In this document: positions 20,233 through 30,888 of the stretch, one piece after another
Layout: each line of letters opens with the position of its first letter
How positions within the stretch are numbered: position 1 is the stretch's first letter
Source: RHKX01 sp963745755
GTDB taxonomy: Bacteria; Actinomycetota; Thermoleophilia; Solirubrobacterales; 70-9
Length of the DNA stretch: 64,000 nucleotides
Reading direction: 5' to 3'
Assembly: GCA_963745755.1 (NCBI GenBank)
Contig: CAVUYP010000001.1
Span: 992,001-1,056,000, forward strand
Notes under the pieces: model-generated
Seen by the model: the letters and a program-made list of their open reading frames with translations, nothing else
What the model was told of the DNA's origin: nothing
The model's database searches: none
Translations under genes and position numbers: made by a program

Positions 20233-21229
20233 TCAGGCGGCGGCGAGGCGCTCGGAGCGCAACGCGCGGACCCGGCTCCGCGCCACGTCGAGATCATCGA
20301 GCTGCTGGAACTCCACCGCCTCGCGCTGCGGGACCCCGATCCGGGCCAGATACCAGGGGTAGAACTTGCGCAGGTAGTGCGCGGCCCGGGCGGCGCCGAG
20401 GTGCTGCTCGGCGGCGTCGATCACCCAGAGCAGCTCGGCGGCGATCTCGTCCGGCTCGGGAGCCTCGGTCCGCCGGCCGGTCAGCTCCTCGAAGATCCAC
20501 GGATAGCCGAACGAGCCGCGCGCGATCATCACCGCGGCGGCGCCGGACTCGCGATAGGCGACGCGGGCGCGCTCGGCGCTGTCGAGGCCGCCGGAGACGA
20601 TCACCGGGACTTCGACGCGGCCGACGAGCTCGCGAACCAGCGCGTAGTCGGGCGTGCCCTTGTGCTGGACGGCGGCGGAGCGCGGGTGGAAGGCGATCGC
20701 CGCCGCCCCGGCCTCTTCGACGAGCCGGACCGCGACCGCGGCACCGGAGCGGTCGCCGGCACGCAGCCCGGAGCGCAGCTTGACGGTGACCGGGCGGCCG
20801 CCGCCCTCGACGGCCGCGGCGGTGACCGCGACCGCGAGGTCGGGATCGGAGATCAGCTCGGCCCCGGCGCCGGTCTTGCGGACCTTCTTGACCGGGCAGC
20901 CCATGTTCAGGTCGATCAGGTCGGCCCCGGCGGCGGCGACGACGGCGGCGGCGCCGCGCATGATCTCGGGGTCGGCGCCGAACAGCTGGATCGCGGTCGG
21001 GTGCTCGTCGGGATGGATCCGCAGCAGCTCCTCGAGGGTGCGCTCGTTGCGGTAGTGGATCGCGTGGCTGGAGACCATCTCCGAGACCGCGAGGCCGGCC
21101 CCGTGGCGGCGGGCCTGGAGGCGCACGAACCAGTTGCCGATGCCGGCGAGCGGCGCCAGCAGCACCCGGTTGGCGATCTCGACGCCGCCGATCGCGAACG
21201 GCTCGGTGAGGGGCGGCTGGGCGGCTCAC
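20233..21229 (-). CDS. dusB: tRNA dihydrouridine synthase, DusB type (frameshifted near its start)
   Basis: The protein has the FMN TIM-barrel motifs of Dus enzymes: LAPLAGIGNWFVR, the catalytic-cysteine segment IDLNMGCPVKKVRKTGAG, AIAFHPRSAAVQHKGTPDY and VSGGLDS. It reduces uridine to dihydrouridine in tRNA. The first in-frame start is GTG 21165, but typical Dus sequence continues upstream (PPLTEPFAIGGVEIANR) to the coaX stop with no start codon. Removing one C near 21218 connects it to a GTG that overlaps the coaX stop as GTGA, giving 331 aa. dusB near folK matches Bacillus order. Confidence 0.85.
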
Positions 21230-21990
21230 GGGTTGCGCTCCCAGACCAGCCGCAAGCCGGTCAGGGTCAGGTGGGGATCGACCTCGTCGATCGTCGCGCA
21301 GAGCGGCGCGATCGCCGTCGCCATGCCGCCGGTGGCGACGACGCGCGAGTCGCCGCCGAGCTCTTCCAGCATCCGCGCGACGATGCCGTCGACGAGGCCG
21401 GCGAACCCGTACGCGAAGCCGGACTGCAATGCGGTCTGGGTGTTGCGGCCGATCGCGTGCTCGGGCTCGGAGAGCTCGATCCGCGGCAGCTTCGCCGCCC
21501 GCGAGGAGAGCGCCTCGATCGAGACCTCGAGGCCGGGGGCGATGGCGCCGCCGAGGTACTCGCCGGCGGCGGAGACGGCATCGACGTTTATCGAGGTCCC
21601 GAAGTCGACCGACAGGCAGCGGCCGCCGACCCGCTCGAACGCCGCGACCGCGTTGACGAGGCGGTCGGATCCGAGCTCGCGCGGGTTGTCGATCAGGATC
21701 GGCATCGCGGTCCGGACGGCCGGGCCGACGAGCAGGAACCGTGCCGAGAGGTGGCTGCCGCAGAGCCGTTCGTACTCGGGCCCGAGCCGCGGCACGACCG
21801 TCGAGACGATCATCCCCTCGACCTCCTCCCAGGCGAGCCCGCGGAACTGCAGCGAGCCGGCGAGCGTGTGGGCGAGCTCGTCGGCGGTCGAGTCGCCGCG
21901 GGTGGCCAGACGCCAGTCGCCGATCAGCTCGGCGCCGGCGAAGGCGCCGACATGGGTCTGGGTGTTGCCGACGTCGACAGCGAGGAGCAT
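21226..21990 (-). CDS. coaX: Type III pantothenate kinase
   Basis: This 254-aa protein has the ASKHA-fold phosphate motif LAVDVGNTQTHVGAF at the N-terminus, the pantothenate-binding region LGSDRLVNAVAAFE and the second phosphate motif VDFGTSINVD (usually DFGTATTFD). GGAIAPGLEVS follows. It phosphorylates pantothenate in coenzyme A synthesis. ATG 21990 is chosen because a GACAAT -10 box ends six bases upstream, although the frame is open for 12 codons more. It overlaps the dusB start. Confidence 0.92.
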   Translation of the reverse strand: MLLAVDVGNTQTHVGAFAGAELIGDWRLATRGDSTADELAHTLAGSLQFRGLAWEEVEGMIVSTVVPRLGPEYERLCGSHLSARFLLVGPAVRTAMPILIDNPRELGSDRLVNAVAAFERVGGRCLSVDFGTSINVDAVSAAGEYLGGAIAPGLEVSIEALSSRAAKLPRIELSEPEHAIGRNTQTALQSGFAYGFAGLVDGIVARMLEELGGDSRVVATGGMATAIAPLCATIDEVDPHLTLTGLRLVWERNP

Positions 21991-21996
21991 CGGGCG

Positions 21997-22002
21997 ATTG
22001 TC
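21997..22002 (-). promoter_or_regulatory. Leaderless -10 box (GACAAT) of coaX
   Basis: The box ends 6 nt before ATG 21990, which helps choose that start. Confidence 0.4.
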
Positions 22003-22027
22003 GCAACCGCCGCCCCCTCGTTGCATC

Positions 22028-22033
22028 TAGGAT
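22028..22033 (+). promoter_or_regulatory. Leaderless -10 box (TAGGAT) of the GST-like gene
   Basis: The box ends 7 nt before ATG 22041. Confidence 0.45.
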
Positions 22034-22040
22034 CGCCGCC

Positions 22041-22781
22041 ATGAAGGCTCGCCTGTTCACGATTCCCGCGTCCCACCCCGGCTGGACCGCCCGGCTGATG
22101 CTCGAGCTGAAGGGGATCCCCTACTCGCGGATCGACCTCGTCGCCGTCCTCTCCAAGCCGATCCTCAGGGCAGCCGGGTTCCCCGGCGTGACCGTTCCGG
22201 CGGTCGTCATCGACGGCCGTCGCATCCAGGGCAGCCGTGCGATCGCCCGCGAGCTCGACCGCCTCGTCCCCGAGCCGACGCTGTTCCCGGCCGACCCGGC
22301 CGACCGCGCCATGGTCGAGGAGGCCGAGGCGTGGGGCGACGAGGTCCTCCAGGACGTTGCCCGCCGACTCGTCTGGAACCTGCTCAGCAAGGACCGCCGG
22401 CCGATCCGCAGCTACCTCGAGGGCGCCCGGCTCGGGCTCCCGGTCGCGGTGGCGGCGAAGACCGCGCCGCCGATCGCCAAGCTCTCGGCCCGCTTCAACG
22501 TGGCCGACGACGCCCATGCGATCGCCGACCTGGCAGCGCTGCCGGAGCTGATCGACCGGATCGACGGGTACGTCGCCGCCGCGGTGATCGGCGGCGAGCA
22601 TCCCAACGCCGCCGACCTGCAGATCGCGCCGTCGGTGGCGCTGCTGATGACGATGGACGACCTGAAGCCGTTCATCGAGAGGCGGCCCGCCGGCGAGCTG
22701 GCGCGACGCCTCGTTCCCGAGTTCCCCGGGCACACGCCCCCCGGCTTTCCGGCGGCCTGGCTCGAGCCGCTGCGGGCCTAG
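22041..22781 (+). CDS. Glutathione S-transferase-like protein
   Basis: This 246-aa protein has an N-terminal thioredoxin-like GST domain (ARLMLELKGIPYSRIDL, VPAVVIDGRRIQGSRAIARE) and a helical C-terminal domain (LIDRIDGYVAAAVIGGEHPN, ADLQIAPSVALLMTMDDL). Actinobacteria generally lack glutathione, so the thiol partner and reaction are unknown. It is encoded opposite to the surrounding coaX and fol genes, and its stop overlaps the folK stop by 4 bp. Confidence 0.75.
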   Translation: MKARLFTIPASHPGWTARLMLELKGIPYSRIDLVAVLSKPILRAAGFPGVTVPAVVIDGRRIQGSRAIARELDRLVPEPTLFPADPADRAMVEEAEAWGDEVLQDVARRLVWNLLSKDRRPIRSYLEGARLGLPVAVAAKTAPPIAKLSARFNVADDAHAIADLAALPELIDRIDGYVAAAVIGGEHPNAADLQIAPSVALLMTMDDLKPFIERRPAGELARRLVPEFPGHTPPGFPAAWLEPLRA

Positions 22782-23272
22782 CCGATCGGCCCGAACGGCT
22801 CGACCCGCTCGCCGTCGCCGAGCGCCTCGAGGCAGTCGCGCAAGCGGGTCCCGTCGGGGAGGCTGAGATCGGGATCGAGCTCGAGCAGCGGCACGAGCAC
22901 GAACCGCCGTGCGGTCACCTCGCGGTGCGGCAGCGTCAGCCGCTCGGTCTCGAGCTCGATCGCGCCGAGCAGCAGCAGGTCGACGTCGACCGGGCGCGGG
23001 CTGTGCCGCGGGGCCTCGAAGTCGCGGCCGGCCTCGGCCTCGACCTGCTTGCAGGCGTCGAGCAGCTGCTCGGGCTCGAGGTCGGTCGCGATCCGCACGG
23101 CGAGGTTCAGGAAGTCGGGCTGGTCGAGGACCTCGCCGACCGGCTCGGTCTCGTAGCCGCAGGAGACCGCCTCGACCTCGACCCCCCGAGCGCGGAGGCC
23201 GTCGATCGCAGCGCGGACGTTGGCGACCCGGTCGCCGATGTTCGAGCCGAGGCCGAGGTAGCCGGTCCTCAT
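22778..23272 (-). CDS. folK: 6-hydroxymethyl-7,8-dihydropterin pyrophosphokinase
   Basis: This 164-aa protein has the HPPK motifs LGLGSNIGDRVANVRAAID, the substrate-binding PDFLNLAV and the metal-binding HSPRPVDVDLLLLG. It transfers pyrophosphate from ATP to the pterin in folate synthesis. The start is ATG 23272, which overlaps the folB stop as ATGA; upstream in-frame starts would run through folB. The order folP-folB-folK is the classic folate operon. Confidence 0.95.
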   Translation of the reverse strand: MRTGYLGLGSNIGDRVANVRAAIDGLRARGVEVEAVSCGYETEPVGEVLDQPDFLNLAVRIATDLEPEQLLDACKQVEAEAGRDFEAPRHSPRPVDVDLLLLGAIELETERLTLPHREVTARRFVLVPLLELDPDLSLPDGTRLRDCLEALGDGERVEPFGPIG

Positions 23273-23646
23273 CGGCCGGCGGGGCGGCGCAGGGTGACCG
23301 CCACCTCGCCGATCGGCTCCGCGATCGGCGGCTCGGTCTTCGCGGCGCGGATCTCGATCTCGTCCGGACCGAAGTCGGCGGCGAGGCGATCGGCGACGAG
23401 CCCGCAGAGGTGCTCGAGCGTCCGGCAACTCGTCCCGGTGACGACGCCGGCGGCGACGCGGGCGACGGCCCCGTAGTCGATCGTCCCGGCGAGCTCGTCG
23501 TCGCCGACCGCCGTGCAGTCGGCGACGGTCATGGTGATGTCGAGGACGATCAGCCGCCCGACCTCGCGCTCGGCCTCGCTGACGCCGTGCGGGCCGAACG
23601 CGCGCAGCCCGCGCAGCTCGATCCGGACCGGCTCGCCGGCGCTCAC
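23269..23646 (-). CDS. folB: Dihydroneopterin aldolase
   Basis: This 125-aa protein has the FolB signature IELRGLRAFGPHGVSEAERE, a short central TIDYGAVARV and the catalytic-region TSCRTLEHLCGLVADRL. It cleaves dihydroneopterin to 6-hydroxymethyldihydropterin. GTG 23646 overlaps the folP stop as GTGA and gives the expected length. Confidence 0.93.
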   Translation of the reverse strand: MSAGEPVRIELRGLRAFGPHGVSEAEREVGRLIVLDITMTVADCTAVGDDELAGTIDYGAVARVAAGVVTGTSCRTLEHLCGLVADRLAADFGPDEIEIRAAKTEPPIAEPIGEVAVTLRRPAGR

Positions 23647-24464
23647 GAGGCCACCGCCGCGAGCGGCTCGCACCGGCCGAGGATCGGCTCGGCGACGCGG
23701 ATCGCCGCGACGGTCTCGGCGACGTCGTGCACGCGCAGCACCGCGGCGCCGCCGGCGAGCGCGGCGACGGCGGTCGCGATGCTGCCGCCGAGCCGCCGGC
23801 CCACGGGCCGGCCGGTGATGACGCCGATGAAGTTCTTGCGCGAGGCGCCGACGACGACCGGGCGGCCCAGCGCCGTCAGCCGGTCGAGCCGGGCGAGCAG
23901 CTCGAGGTTGTGGTCGACGGTCTTTCCGAAGCCGATCCCGGGATCGAGCCAGATCCGCTCGCGGTCGATGCCGGCCGTGGTCGCGGCCCTGAGCCGGGCG
24001 GCGAGGAAGTCGACGACGTCGGCGACGACATCGGCGTAGACGGGGTCGTCCTGCATCGTCCGAGGCGTCCCCTTCATGTGCATCAAGATCACGTCGCAGT
24101 CCGCCTCCGCGCAGACCGCCGCCATCTCCGGGTCGGCGAACGCGGTGACGTCGTTGACGATCGCGGCGCCGGCGGCGAGCGCCGCCGCGGCGACCTCGGC
24201 CTTCGAGGTGTCGACCGAGACCAGCGCCCCCTCGGCCGCCAGCGCCTCGACCACCGGCAGGACCCGCGCCCGCTCCTGCTCGGCGCCGACCGCCGCGGCG
24301 CCGGGCCGGGTCGACTCACCACCGACGTCGAGGATGTCGGCGCCGGCCGCGATCAGCTCACGGCCATGGGCGATCGCCGCCGCCGAGTCGAGGTAGCGGC
24401 CGCCGTCGGAGAACGAGTCCGGGGTGACGTTGACGATGCCCATCACTTGCGGCACGGCAGCCAT
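23643..24464 (-). CDS. folP: Dihydropteroate synthase
   Basis: This ~273-aa protein has both DHPS signatures: MGIVNVTPDSFSDGGRYLD with GADILDVGGESTRPGA, and PVVVGASRKNFIG. It joins the pterin pyrophosphate to p-aminobenzoate and is the sulfonamide target. The start is ATG 24464, but GTG 24455 is attractive: a CATAAT -10 box would then end 7 nt upstream, matching other leaderless genes here. The protein would begin MPQVMGIVNVTP. Confidence 0.94.
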   Translation of the reverse strand: MAAVPQVMGIVNVTPDSFSDGGRYLDSAAAIAHGRELIAAGADILDVGGESTRPGAAAVGAEQERARVLPVVEALAAEGALVSVDTSKAEVAAAALAAGAAIVNDVTAFADPEMAAVCAEADCDVILMHMKGTPRTMQDDPVYADVVADVVDFLAARLRAATTAGIDRERIWLDPGIGFGKTVDHNLELLARLDRLTALGRPVVVGASRKNFIGVITGRPVGRRLGGSIATAVAALAGGAAVLRVHDVAETVAAIRVAEPILGRCEPLAAVAS

Positions 24465-24485
24465 TATGGGCGCTCCTCCCCCACC

Positions 24486-24533
24486 GCGAAGTCGAGGAAC
24501 CGGGTGACAGTTCCGCCTTTCCTCGACCTCGGC
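24486..24533. repeat. Intergenic hairpin repeat, copy 2
   Basis: Arms GAAGTCGAGGAA and TTTCCTCGACCTC flank the centre CCGGGTGACAGTTCCGCC, in the same orientation as copy 1. It lies between the folP 5' end and the ftsH 3' end. Confidence 0.8.
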
Positions 24534-24575
24534 GATGAAGGGGCTGGGAAGGTGGCGGCCGTCGGGCGGGTGCGG

Positions 24576-26561
<1,986 letters not shown>

Positions 26562-26694
26562 CAGAGTTGTCTTTCGGGTGCAATCCGCATGGGAAAGGGG
26601 CTCGGGCAGCTGCTCGGCCGAACGGTGAGCGTACCAGGGAGGAATGCCCGCTCAGCCCGCATCGCGGCCCGGCGAACGATCGCGCCCCGGGGGG

Positions 26695-27241
26695 CTACTC
26701 CCCCTCCAACGCGGCCACGTAGTCGAGGTTGCGGTGGCGCTGGGCGTGATCGAGCCCGTAGCCGACTCGCGAACCGGTCGGGAATCTCGAAACCGACGTA
26801 GCGGATCGGGGTGTCGACGCGGCGGCGCTCGGGCTTCGTCAGCAGCGCGCAGACCTCGACCGAGGCCGGGGCCCGCGCCTTCAGGTTGCGGAGCAGGTAC
26901 TGCAGCGTCAGCCCGGAGTCGACGATGTCCTCGACGATCAGGACGTCGCGCCCGATGATCGATGTATCGAGGTCCTTGAGGATCCGGACGACCCCCGAGG
27001 AATCGGTCGCCGAGCCGTAGCTGGAGACCGCCATCAGGTCGATCTCGCAGGGCACGGTCAGCTCCCGCATCAGATCGGCCATGAAGATCAGCGCCCCCTT
27101 GAGGACGCCGACCATGACCAGGTCGCGATCGGCGTAGTCGCCGCTGATCTCGGTGCCGAGCTCGGTCACCCGCGAATGCAGGCGCTCTGAATCGATCAGG
27201 GTCTCGCCGATCCGCCCGCTGCTACGAGATGGATCGCCCAT
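26695..27241 (-). CDS. hpt: Hypoxanthine phosphoribosyltransferase (frameshifted in this sequence)
   Basis: The protein shows LMAVSSYGSATDSSG, the PRPP-binding motif VLIVEDIVDSGLTLQYLL and RYVGFEIPDRF. The expected C-terminal end (VGYGLDHAQRHRNLDYVAAL) is in another frame; one extra A near 26768 separates them. Corrected length is 181 aa, normal for Hpt. It salvages hypoxanthine or guanine with PRPP. A -10 box TACACT lies 9 nt before the ATG. tilS-hpt-ftsH is a conserved operon order; tilS ends 16 nt upstream. Confidence 0.9.
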
Positions 27242-27257
27242 CGCCGTCCGAGTGTAT

Positions 27258-28610
27258 TCAGGGGCGCCGGCCGACGGCGCGCGCGGTGATGACGGCGACC
27301 TCGGTCGACTCCTCGAGCAGCCGGAACTCGTCGCTGACGGCGACCCCGGCCACCCAGGCGACCCTGCCCGCGGCGGTGACGACGGGGATCCGCGAACGGA
27401 CCGATCGGGGCACGCCACTGTCGGTGAACAGGTCCTGGAGGCTCTTGCTGCCGCCGAGACCGAGCGGGCGGATCCGGTCGCCCGACTGCCAGGCGCGGAT
27501 CTCGACCTCGGCGCCGACCGCGGCGGCGTCGAGCGTCGCCAGACCCGGGCCGGCGGGAACGACGGGGCCGCTGCGGAGCTCGGCCCGGAGCTCCCATTCG
27601 CCGAACCGGGCGACCCCGGGTACGGTCATCCGGACGCTCTTCGGCTCCGGGTCGGAGCCGGTTGCGAAACGGACGCAGCCGCCCTCGCAGAAGGCGCTGA
27701 GGCCGGCGCCGACCTCGATTTCGGCGGCCTCGGGGCGGCTTGCGGCGGCGATGATCCGCGCCGCGTGGCTCCGGTTCAGCACGACCCGCCGGCCCGCCGC
27801 CCGCTCGGCGAGCTCGCGGAGGGCGAGCCGCCGCAGGCCCGGCGACATCGAGGCCAGCTCGCCGGCCTCGACGGCGATCGCGGTCCCGCCGGCGCCGGCC
27901 GCGGCGAGCGCCTCGGCGACGACGTCGGCGAGCAGGTCCGCTTCCTCGTGGAGCTCGGCATGGGTGGCGGCGATGTTGCGCTCGACCTCGGGCCCGATCT
28001 CGGCAAGGCGGGGCAGGATCTCGTTGCGGATCCGGTTGCGGGCGTAGCGCGGCGAGCTGTTGCTGGGGTCGTCGACGAACGGCAACGGCGCCTCGCGGGC
28101 GACCGCCCGCGTCTCCTCGCGGGAGATCGAGTGCAGCGGGCGGACGACGCTGCCGGTGCGTGGCGGCAGCCCGAGCAGCGGCCGGGTCCCGGGCGAGACC
28201 GCCAGCCGGTAGATGAACGTCTCGGCGACGTCGCTACGGGTGTGGCCCGTCGCCACCCAGTCGTAGCCGAGCTTGCGGCGCAGGTTCTCGGCGGCCGCGT
28301 AGCGGGCCTCGCGGGCCCGGGCCTGGAGGTTGCCGCGGCCGAGGTCGGGGCGCTCGACGTGGAGGTCGATACGGAGCTTCGCGCAGAGCGCCCGCGCCGC
28401 CCGCTCGTCGTCGCCGGAGTCGTCGCGGAGCCCGTAATTGACGTGGATGGCGGCGATCGCCTCGGGGCCGCAGAGAGCGACGACGGCAGCGGCCGCACAG
28501 GCCGAGTCGGGTCCGCCGGAGACGAGCACGACTCCGCTCGACCGACGATCGATCAAGCCACCGGCCTCGATCGCGTCGGCCAGCGCCTCGATCGCCGGCG
28601 AGCTCTGCAC
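27258..28610 (-). CDS. tilS: tRNA(Ile)-lysidine synthase
   Basis: This 450-aa protein has the N-type ATP-pyrophosphatase PP-loop (GVVLVSGGPDSACAA near 26-40), the TilS motif HNxR-like FVDDPSNSSPRYARNRIRNE and the C-terminal substrate-binding domain (SGDRIRPLGLGGSKSLQDLF). It converts the wobble C of tRNA-Ile(CAU) to lysidine, which is essential for AUA decoding. GTG 28610 is chosen because a TATCCT box ends 6 nt upstream; the next upstream starts lie in a different gene. The protein is somewhat longer than short actinobacterial TilS forms. Confidence 0.93.
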   Translation of the reverse strand: MQSSPAIEALADAIEAGGLIDRRSSGVVLVSGGPDSACAAAAVVALCGPEAIAAIHVNYGLRDDSGDDERAARALCAKLRIDLHVERPDLGRGNLQARAREARYAAAENLRRKLGYDWVATGHTRSDVAETFIYRLAVSPGTRPLLGLPPRTGSVVRPLHSISREETRAVAREAPLPFVDDPSNSSPRYARNRIRNEILPRLAEIGPEVERNIAATHAELHEEADLLADVVAEALAAAGAGGTAIAVEAGELASMSPGLRRLALRELAERAAGRRVVLNRSHAARIIAAASRPEAAEIEVGAGLSAFCEGGCVRFATGSDPEPKSVRMTVPGVARFGEWELRAELRSGPVVPAGPGLATLDAAAVGAEVEIRAWQSGDRIRPLGLGGSKSLQDLFTDSGVPRSVRSRIPVVTAAGRVAWVAGVAVSDEFRLLEESTEVAVITARAVGRRP

Positions 28611-28616
28611 GCAGCC

Positions 28617-28622
28617 AGGATA
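28617..28622 (-). promoter_or_regulatory. Leaderless -10 box (TATCCT) of tilS
   Basis: The box ends exactly 6 nt before GTG 28610 and fixes that start. Confidence 0.5.
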
Positions 28623-28684
28623 CGGCCGCCGACGGCGGCAATCGGGATCGCCATGCCGATCGCCCGGGCCGGGGCCGGTTGCGC

Positions 28685-29887
28685 TCATCGCGGCCGGAAG
28701 TTGTGTGCGCAGGCGACGAACAGCTCGGTCGGCGCCGGCATGCCCTTCAGCGCCACCTCGCCGATCGGCTCGAGGTCGAGGTATTCGGAGGGCCCGATCA
28801 CGTCGACGACCGAGCGGGTGACGAGGACCTCCCCGGCGAGCGCCCTGGTGACGACCCGGTGGGTCAGGTTGACGTCGCTGCCGAAGTAGTCGCCGTCGCG
28901 GTAGACGGCGCCGCCGCAGTGGATCGCGACCCGCGGCCGCGGGCGCTCGTCGAACATCGTCAGGAACCCGACCGCCCATTCGGTCAGCATCCGCGCCTCC
29001 GAGGAGACGATCATCACCTCGTCGCCGATCGTCTTGACGATCGTCGCGTCGGCCGGCACCGTCGCCTCGACGGTCTCGATGAAGCGCTCGACGAGGTCGA
29101 GCGCCTGCTCGTCTCCCTCTTCCTCGGTGAACCGGGTGAAGCCGGTCAGATCGACGAAGCAGAACGCCATCGAAACCCGATCGGGATGGCTGCGGGTCAG
29201 CGGCAGGTCGGCCTCCATGTGCCCGACCACGTCCTGCTCCATGTAGAACCGCAGGTAGCGGGCGTGGATGTACTCGAGGACCGGCGCGACCGTCGGCAGC
29301 AGCTCCCCGGCCATCTCCTCCATCTCCGCGGCCATCTGCAGCGGCGGGATCCCGTCGCGGATCATCGGCTCGTGCACGAACAGGTGGAACAGCCTCACCT
29401 CGGCCTCGGCGATCTTGCGGCCGGCCTGGGCGTAGACGCGGATGAGCTGCAGCAGCGCGACCAGCGGGAAGCCGTTGCGGAGCGCGTCCGCCATCCGCTC
29501 GAGGACGACGACGTCCTCGTCGCTGATCCGGTCGTTGATCGCCATCGGCGTGCCGAGCAGGGCCATCACCCGCTCGATCAGGTCCTCCTCGAGGCCGACG
29601 ATCGCGGCGGCCTCGGCGCGGGAGTGGCTCCGCGTCGGGGTCGGCAGCAGCTCCTCGATCGAGCCGAAGGCGAGCCGCCCGTCGCGGACGGCGCTGCGGA
29701 CCTCGCGCAGCGAGTGGCCGCGCTCGCGCATCCGTGCGACGACCCGCGCCTGGGCCGCTGCCGCCGCCGTCCAGCGGCCGCCGCTGACCTCGAGGATCTT
29801 CTCGCCGGCCCAGCGCTTCAGGGTGGAGGCCGGCACGCCGGAACGTCGTGAGGCCTCGTTGAGCGAGATCTGCTCTTCGGTGACCAT
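28685..29887 (-). CDS. Class III adenylate/guanylate cyclase with N-terminal MerR-like domain
   Basis: This 400-aa protein begins with a MerR-type helix-turn-helix (ISLNEASRRSGVPASTLKRW at 6-25) and a helical region shared with actinobacterial adenylate cyclase regulatory domains. The cyclase domain (~225-400) keeps both metal aspartates, in CFVDLTGFTRF and VKTIGDEVMI, with the purine-selecting lysine before TIGDE, and DYFGSDVNLTHRVV. It should make cAMP, perhaps under control of a DNA- or ligand-binding N-terminal module. It lies 41 bp after the acyltransferase gene, so co-transcription with the lipid genes is likely. Confidence 0.8.
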   Translation of the reverse strand: MVTEEQISLNEASRRSGVPASTLKRWAGEKILEVSGGRWTAAAAAQARVVARMRERGHSLREVRSAVRDGRLAFGSIEELLPTPTRSHSRAEAAAIVGLEEDLIERVMALLGTPMAINDRISDEDVVVLERMADALRNGFPLVALLQLIRVYAQAGRKIAEAEVRLFHLFVHEPMIRDGIPPLQMAAEMEEMAGELLPTVAPVLEYIHARYLRFYMEQDVVGHMEADLPLTRSHPDRVSMAFCFVDLTGFTRFTEEEGDEQALDLVERFIETVEATVPADATIVKTIGDEVMIVSSEARMLTEWAVGFLTMFDERPRPRVAIHCGGAVYRDGDYFGSDVNLTHRVVTRALAGEVLVTRSVVDVIGPSEYLDLEPIGEVALKGMPAPTELFVACAHNFRPR

Positions 29888-29928
29888 CGCACGAATCTTC
29901 TCGCATGCCCGGCCGCGGCGGGCGGCGC

Positions 29929-30888
29929 TCAGACGAAGGCCGACCCCCGCTTGACGAGGTTCTCGTAGAGCTTCTGCTGGATCGTCTCGCGGACCTGCTC
30001 GGAGATCTCGAAGACGAGCTGGCGATCGTCGGCCGCCTCCGGGCCGAGGCCGCCGACGTCGATCGGCTCGCAGAACTCGATCCGCCACTTCGAGGGCAGC
30101 GGGATCAGCCCGAGCAGGCCGAGCCACGGGAAGGTCGGCGTGATCGGCGCGTAGGGCGCGCCGAACGCCCGCGCGAGCAGCGGGCTGTCGGCGATCTTCG
30201 GATAGATCTCCTCGGAGCCGACGACCGCGATCGGAACGATCGGCGAGCCGGTCCGCAGCGCCACCTCGACGAAGCCGCCGCGGCCGAACCGCTGCAGGCG
30301 GTAACGCTCGGCGAACGGCTTGCCGGTGCCCTTGACGCCCTCCGGGAAGACCATCATCAGCCCGTCGTCCTCGAGGATCCGGGTGGCGTTGTGGGGGCTC
30401 GCAGGGACGCCACCGACCTTGCGCATGAACGCCGACAGGAACGGCAGCGAGAAGGCCCAGTCGAGGACCATGAACCGCGGCCAGCGCGGCAGCGCGTGCT
30501 CCTTCATGATCGCGCCGGTGATCATCGAGGCGTCGAACGGGAAGATCGCTCCGGCGTGGTTGGCGACGAGCATCGCCCGGCCGTGGGCGGGCACGTTTTC
30601 GACGCCGGTCGCATCGACCCGCCACCACCTGTCGTAGAGCAGCTCGAAGAACGGATAGGCGGCCTCGGCGAACTCCTCGTCGAAGCCCCACTCGTCCTCG
30701 TGGTACTCGCCGCGCAGCCGCCTGGCCATCCGCTCGACCCCGTCGCGGAGCGACTTCGGCAGGTCGGCGGAGGCCGCTTCAGCCGCCGCGATCGGGTCGA
30801 GGCCGCCGTCGACGGCGGTGCGGACGCTGCGCAGGAAGCGAACGCCGAGCTCGGGGATCGAGGCCGACTCGGCCGCCGCGGCGCTCAT
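29929..30888 (-). CDS. Lysophospholipid acyltransferase family protein
   Basis: This 319-aa protein has the PlsC-fold acyltransferase motifs, with the catalytic box as NHAGAIFPFD (one residue longer between His and Asp than usual), FPEGVKG and SPIVPIAVVGSEE. It lacks clear membrane helices apart from a hydrophobic segment near FPWLGLLGLIPLP. The acyl acceptor is unknown. It overlaps the upstream epimerase gene as ATGA; a similar epimerase-acyltransferase pair occurs in mycobacteria (Rv0501-Rv0502 neighbourhood, from memory), which supports a joint envelope-lipid role. Confidence 0.78.
   Translation of the reverse strand: MSAAAAESASIPELGVRFLRSVRTAVDGGLDPIAAAEAASADLPKSLRDGVERMARRLRGEYHEDEWGFDEEFAEAAYPFFELLYDRWWRVDATGVENVPAHGRAMLVANHAGAIFPFDASMITGAIMKEHALPRWPRFMVLDWAFSLPFLSAFMRKVGGVPASPHNATRILEDDGLMMVFPEGVKGTGKPFAERYRLQRFGRGGFVEVALRTGSPIVPIAVVGSEEIYPKIADSPLLARAFGAPYAPITPTFPWLGLLGLIPLPSKWRIEFCEPIDVGGLGPEAADDRQLVFEISEQVRETIQQKLYENLVKRGSAFV

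Noticed and set aside
20191..22044. A 617-codon plus-strand frame opposite dusB and coaX
   Set aside because: It spans two conserved genes on the other strand and shows only composition-driven residues; high GC makes such long frames common.
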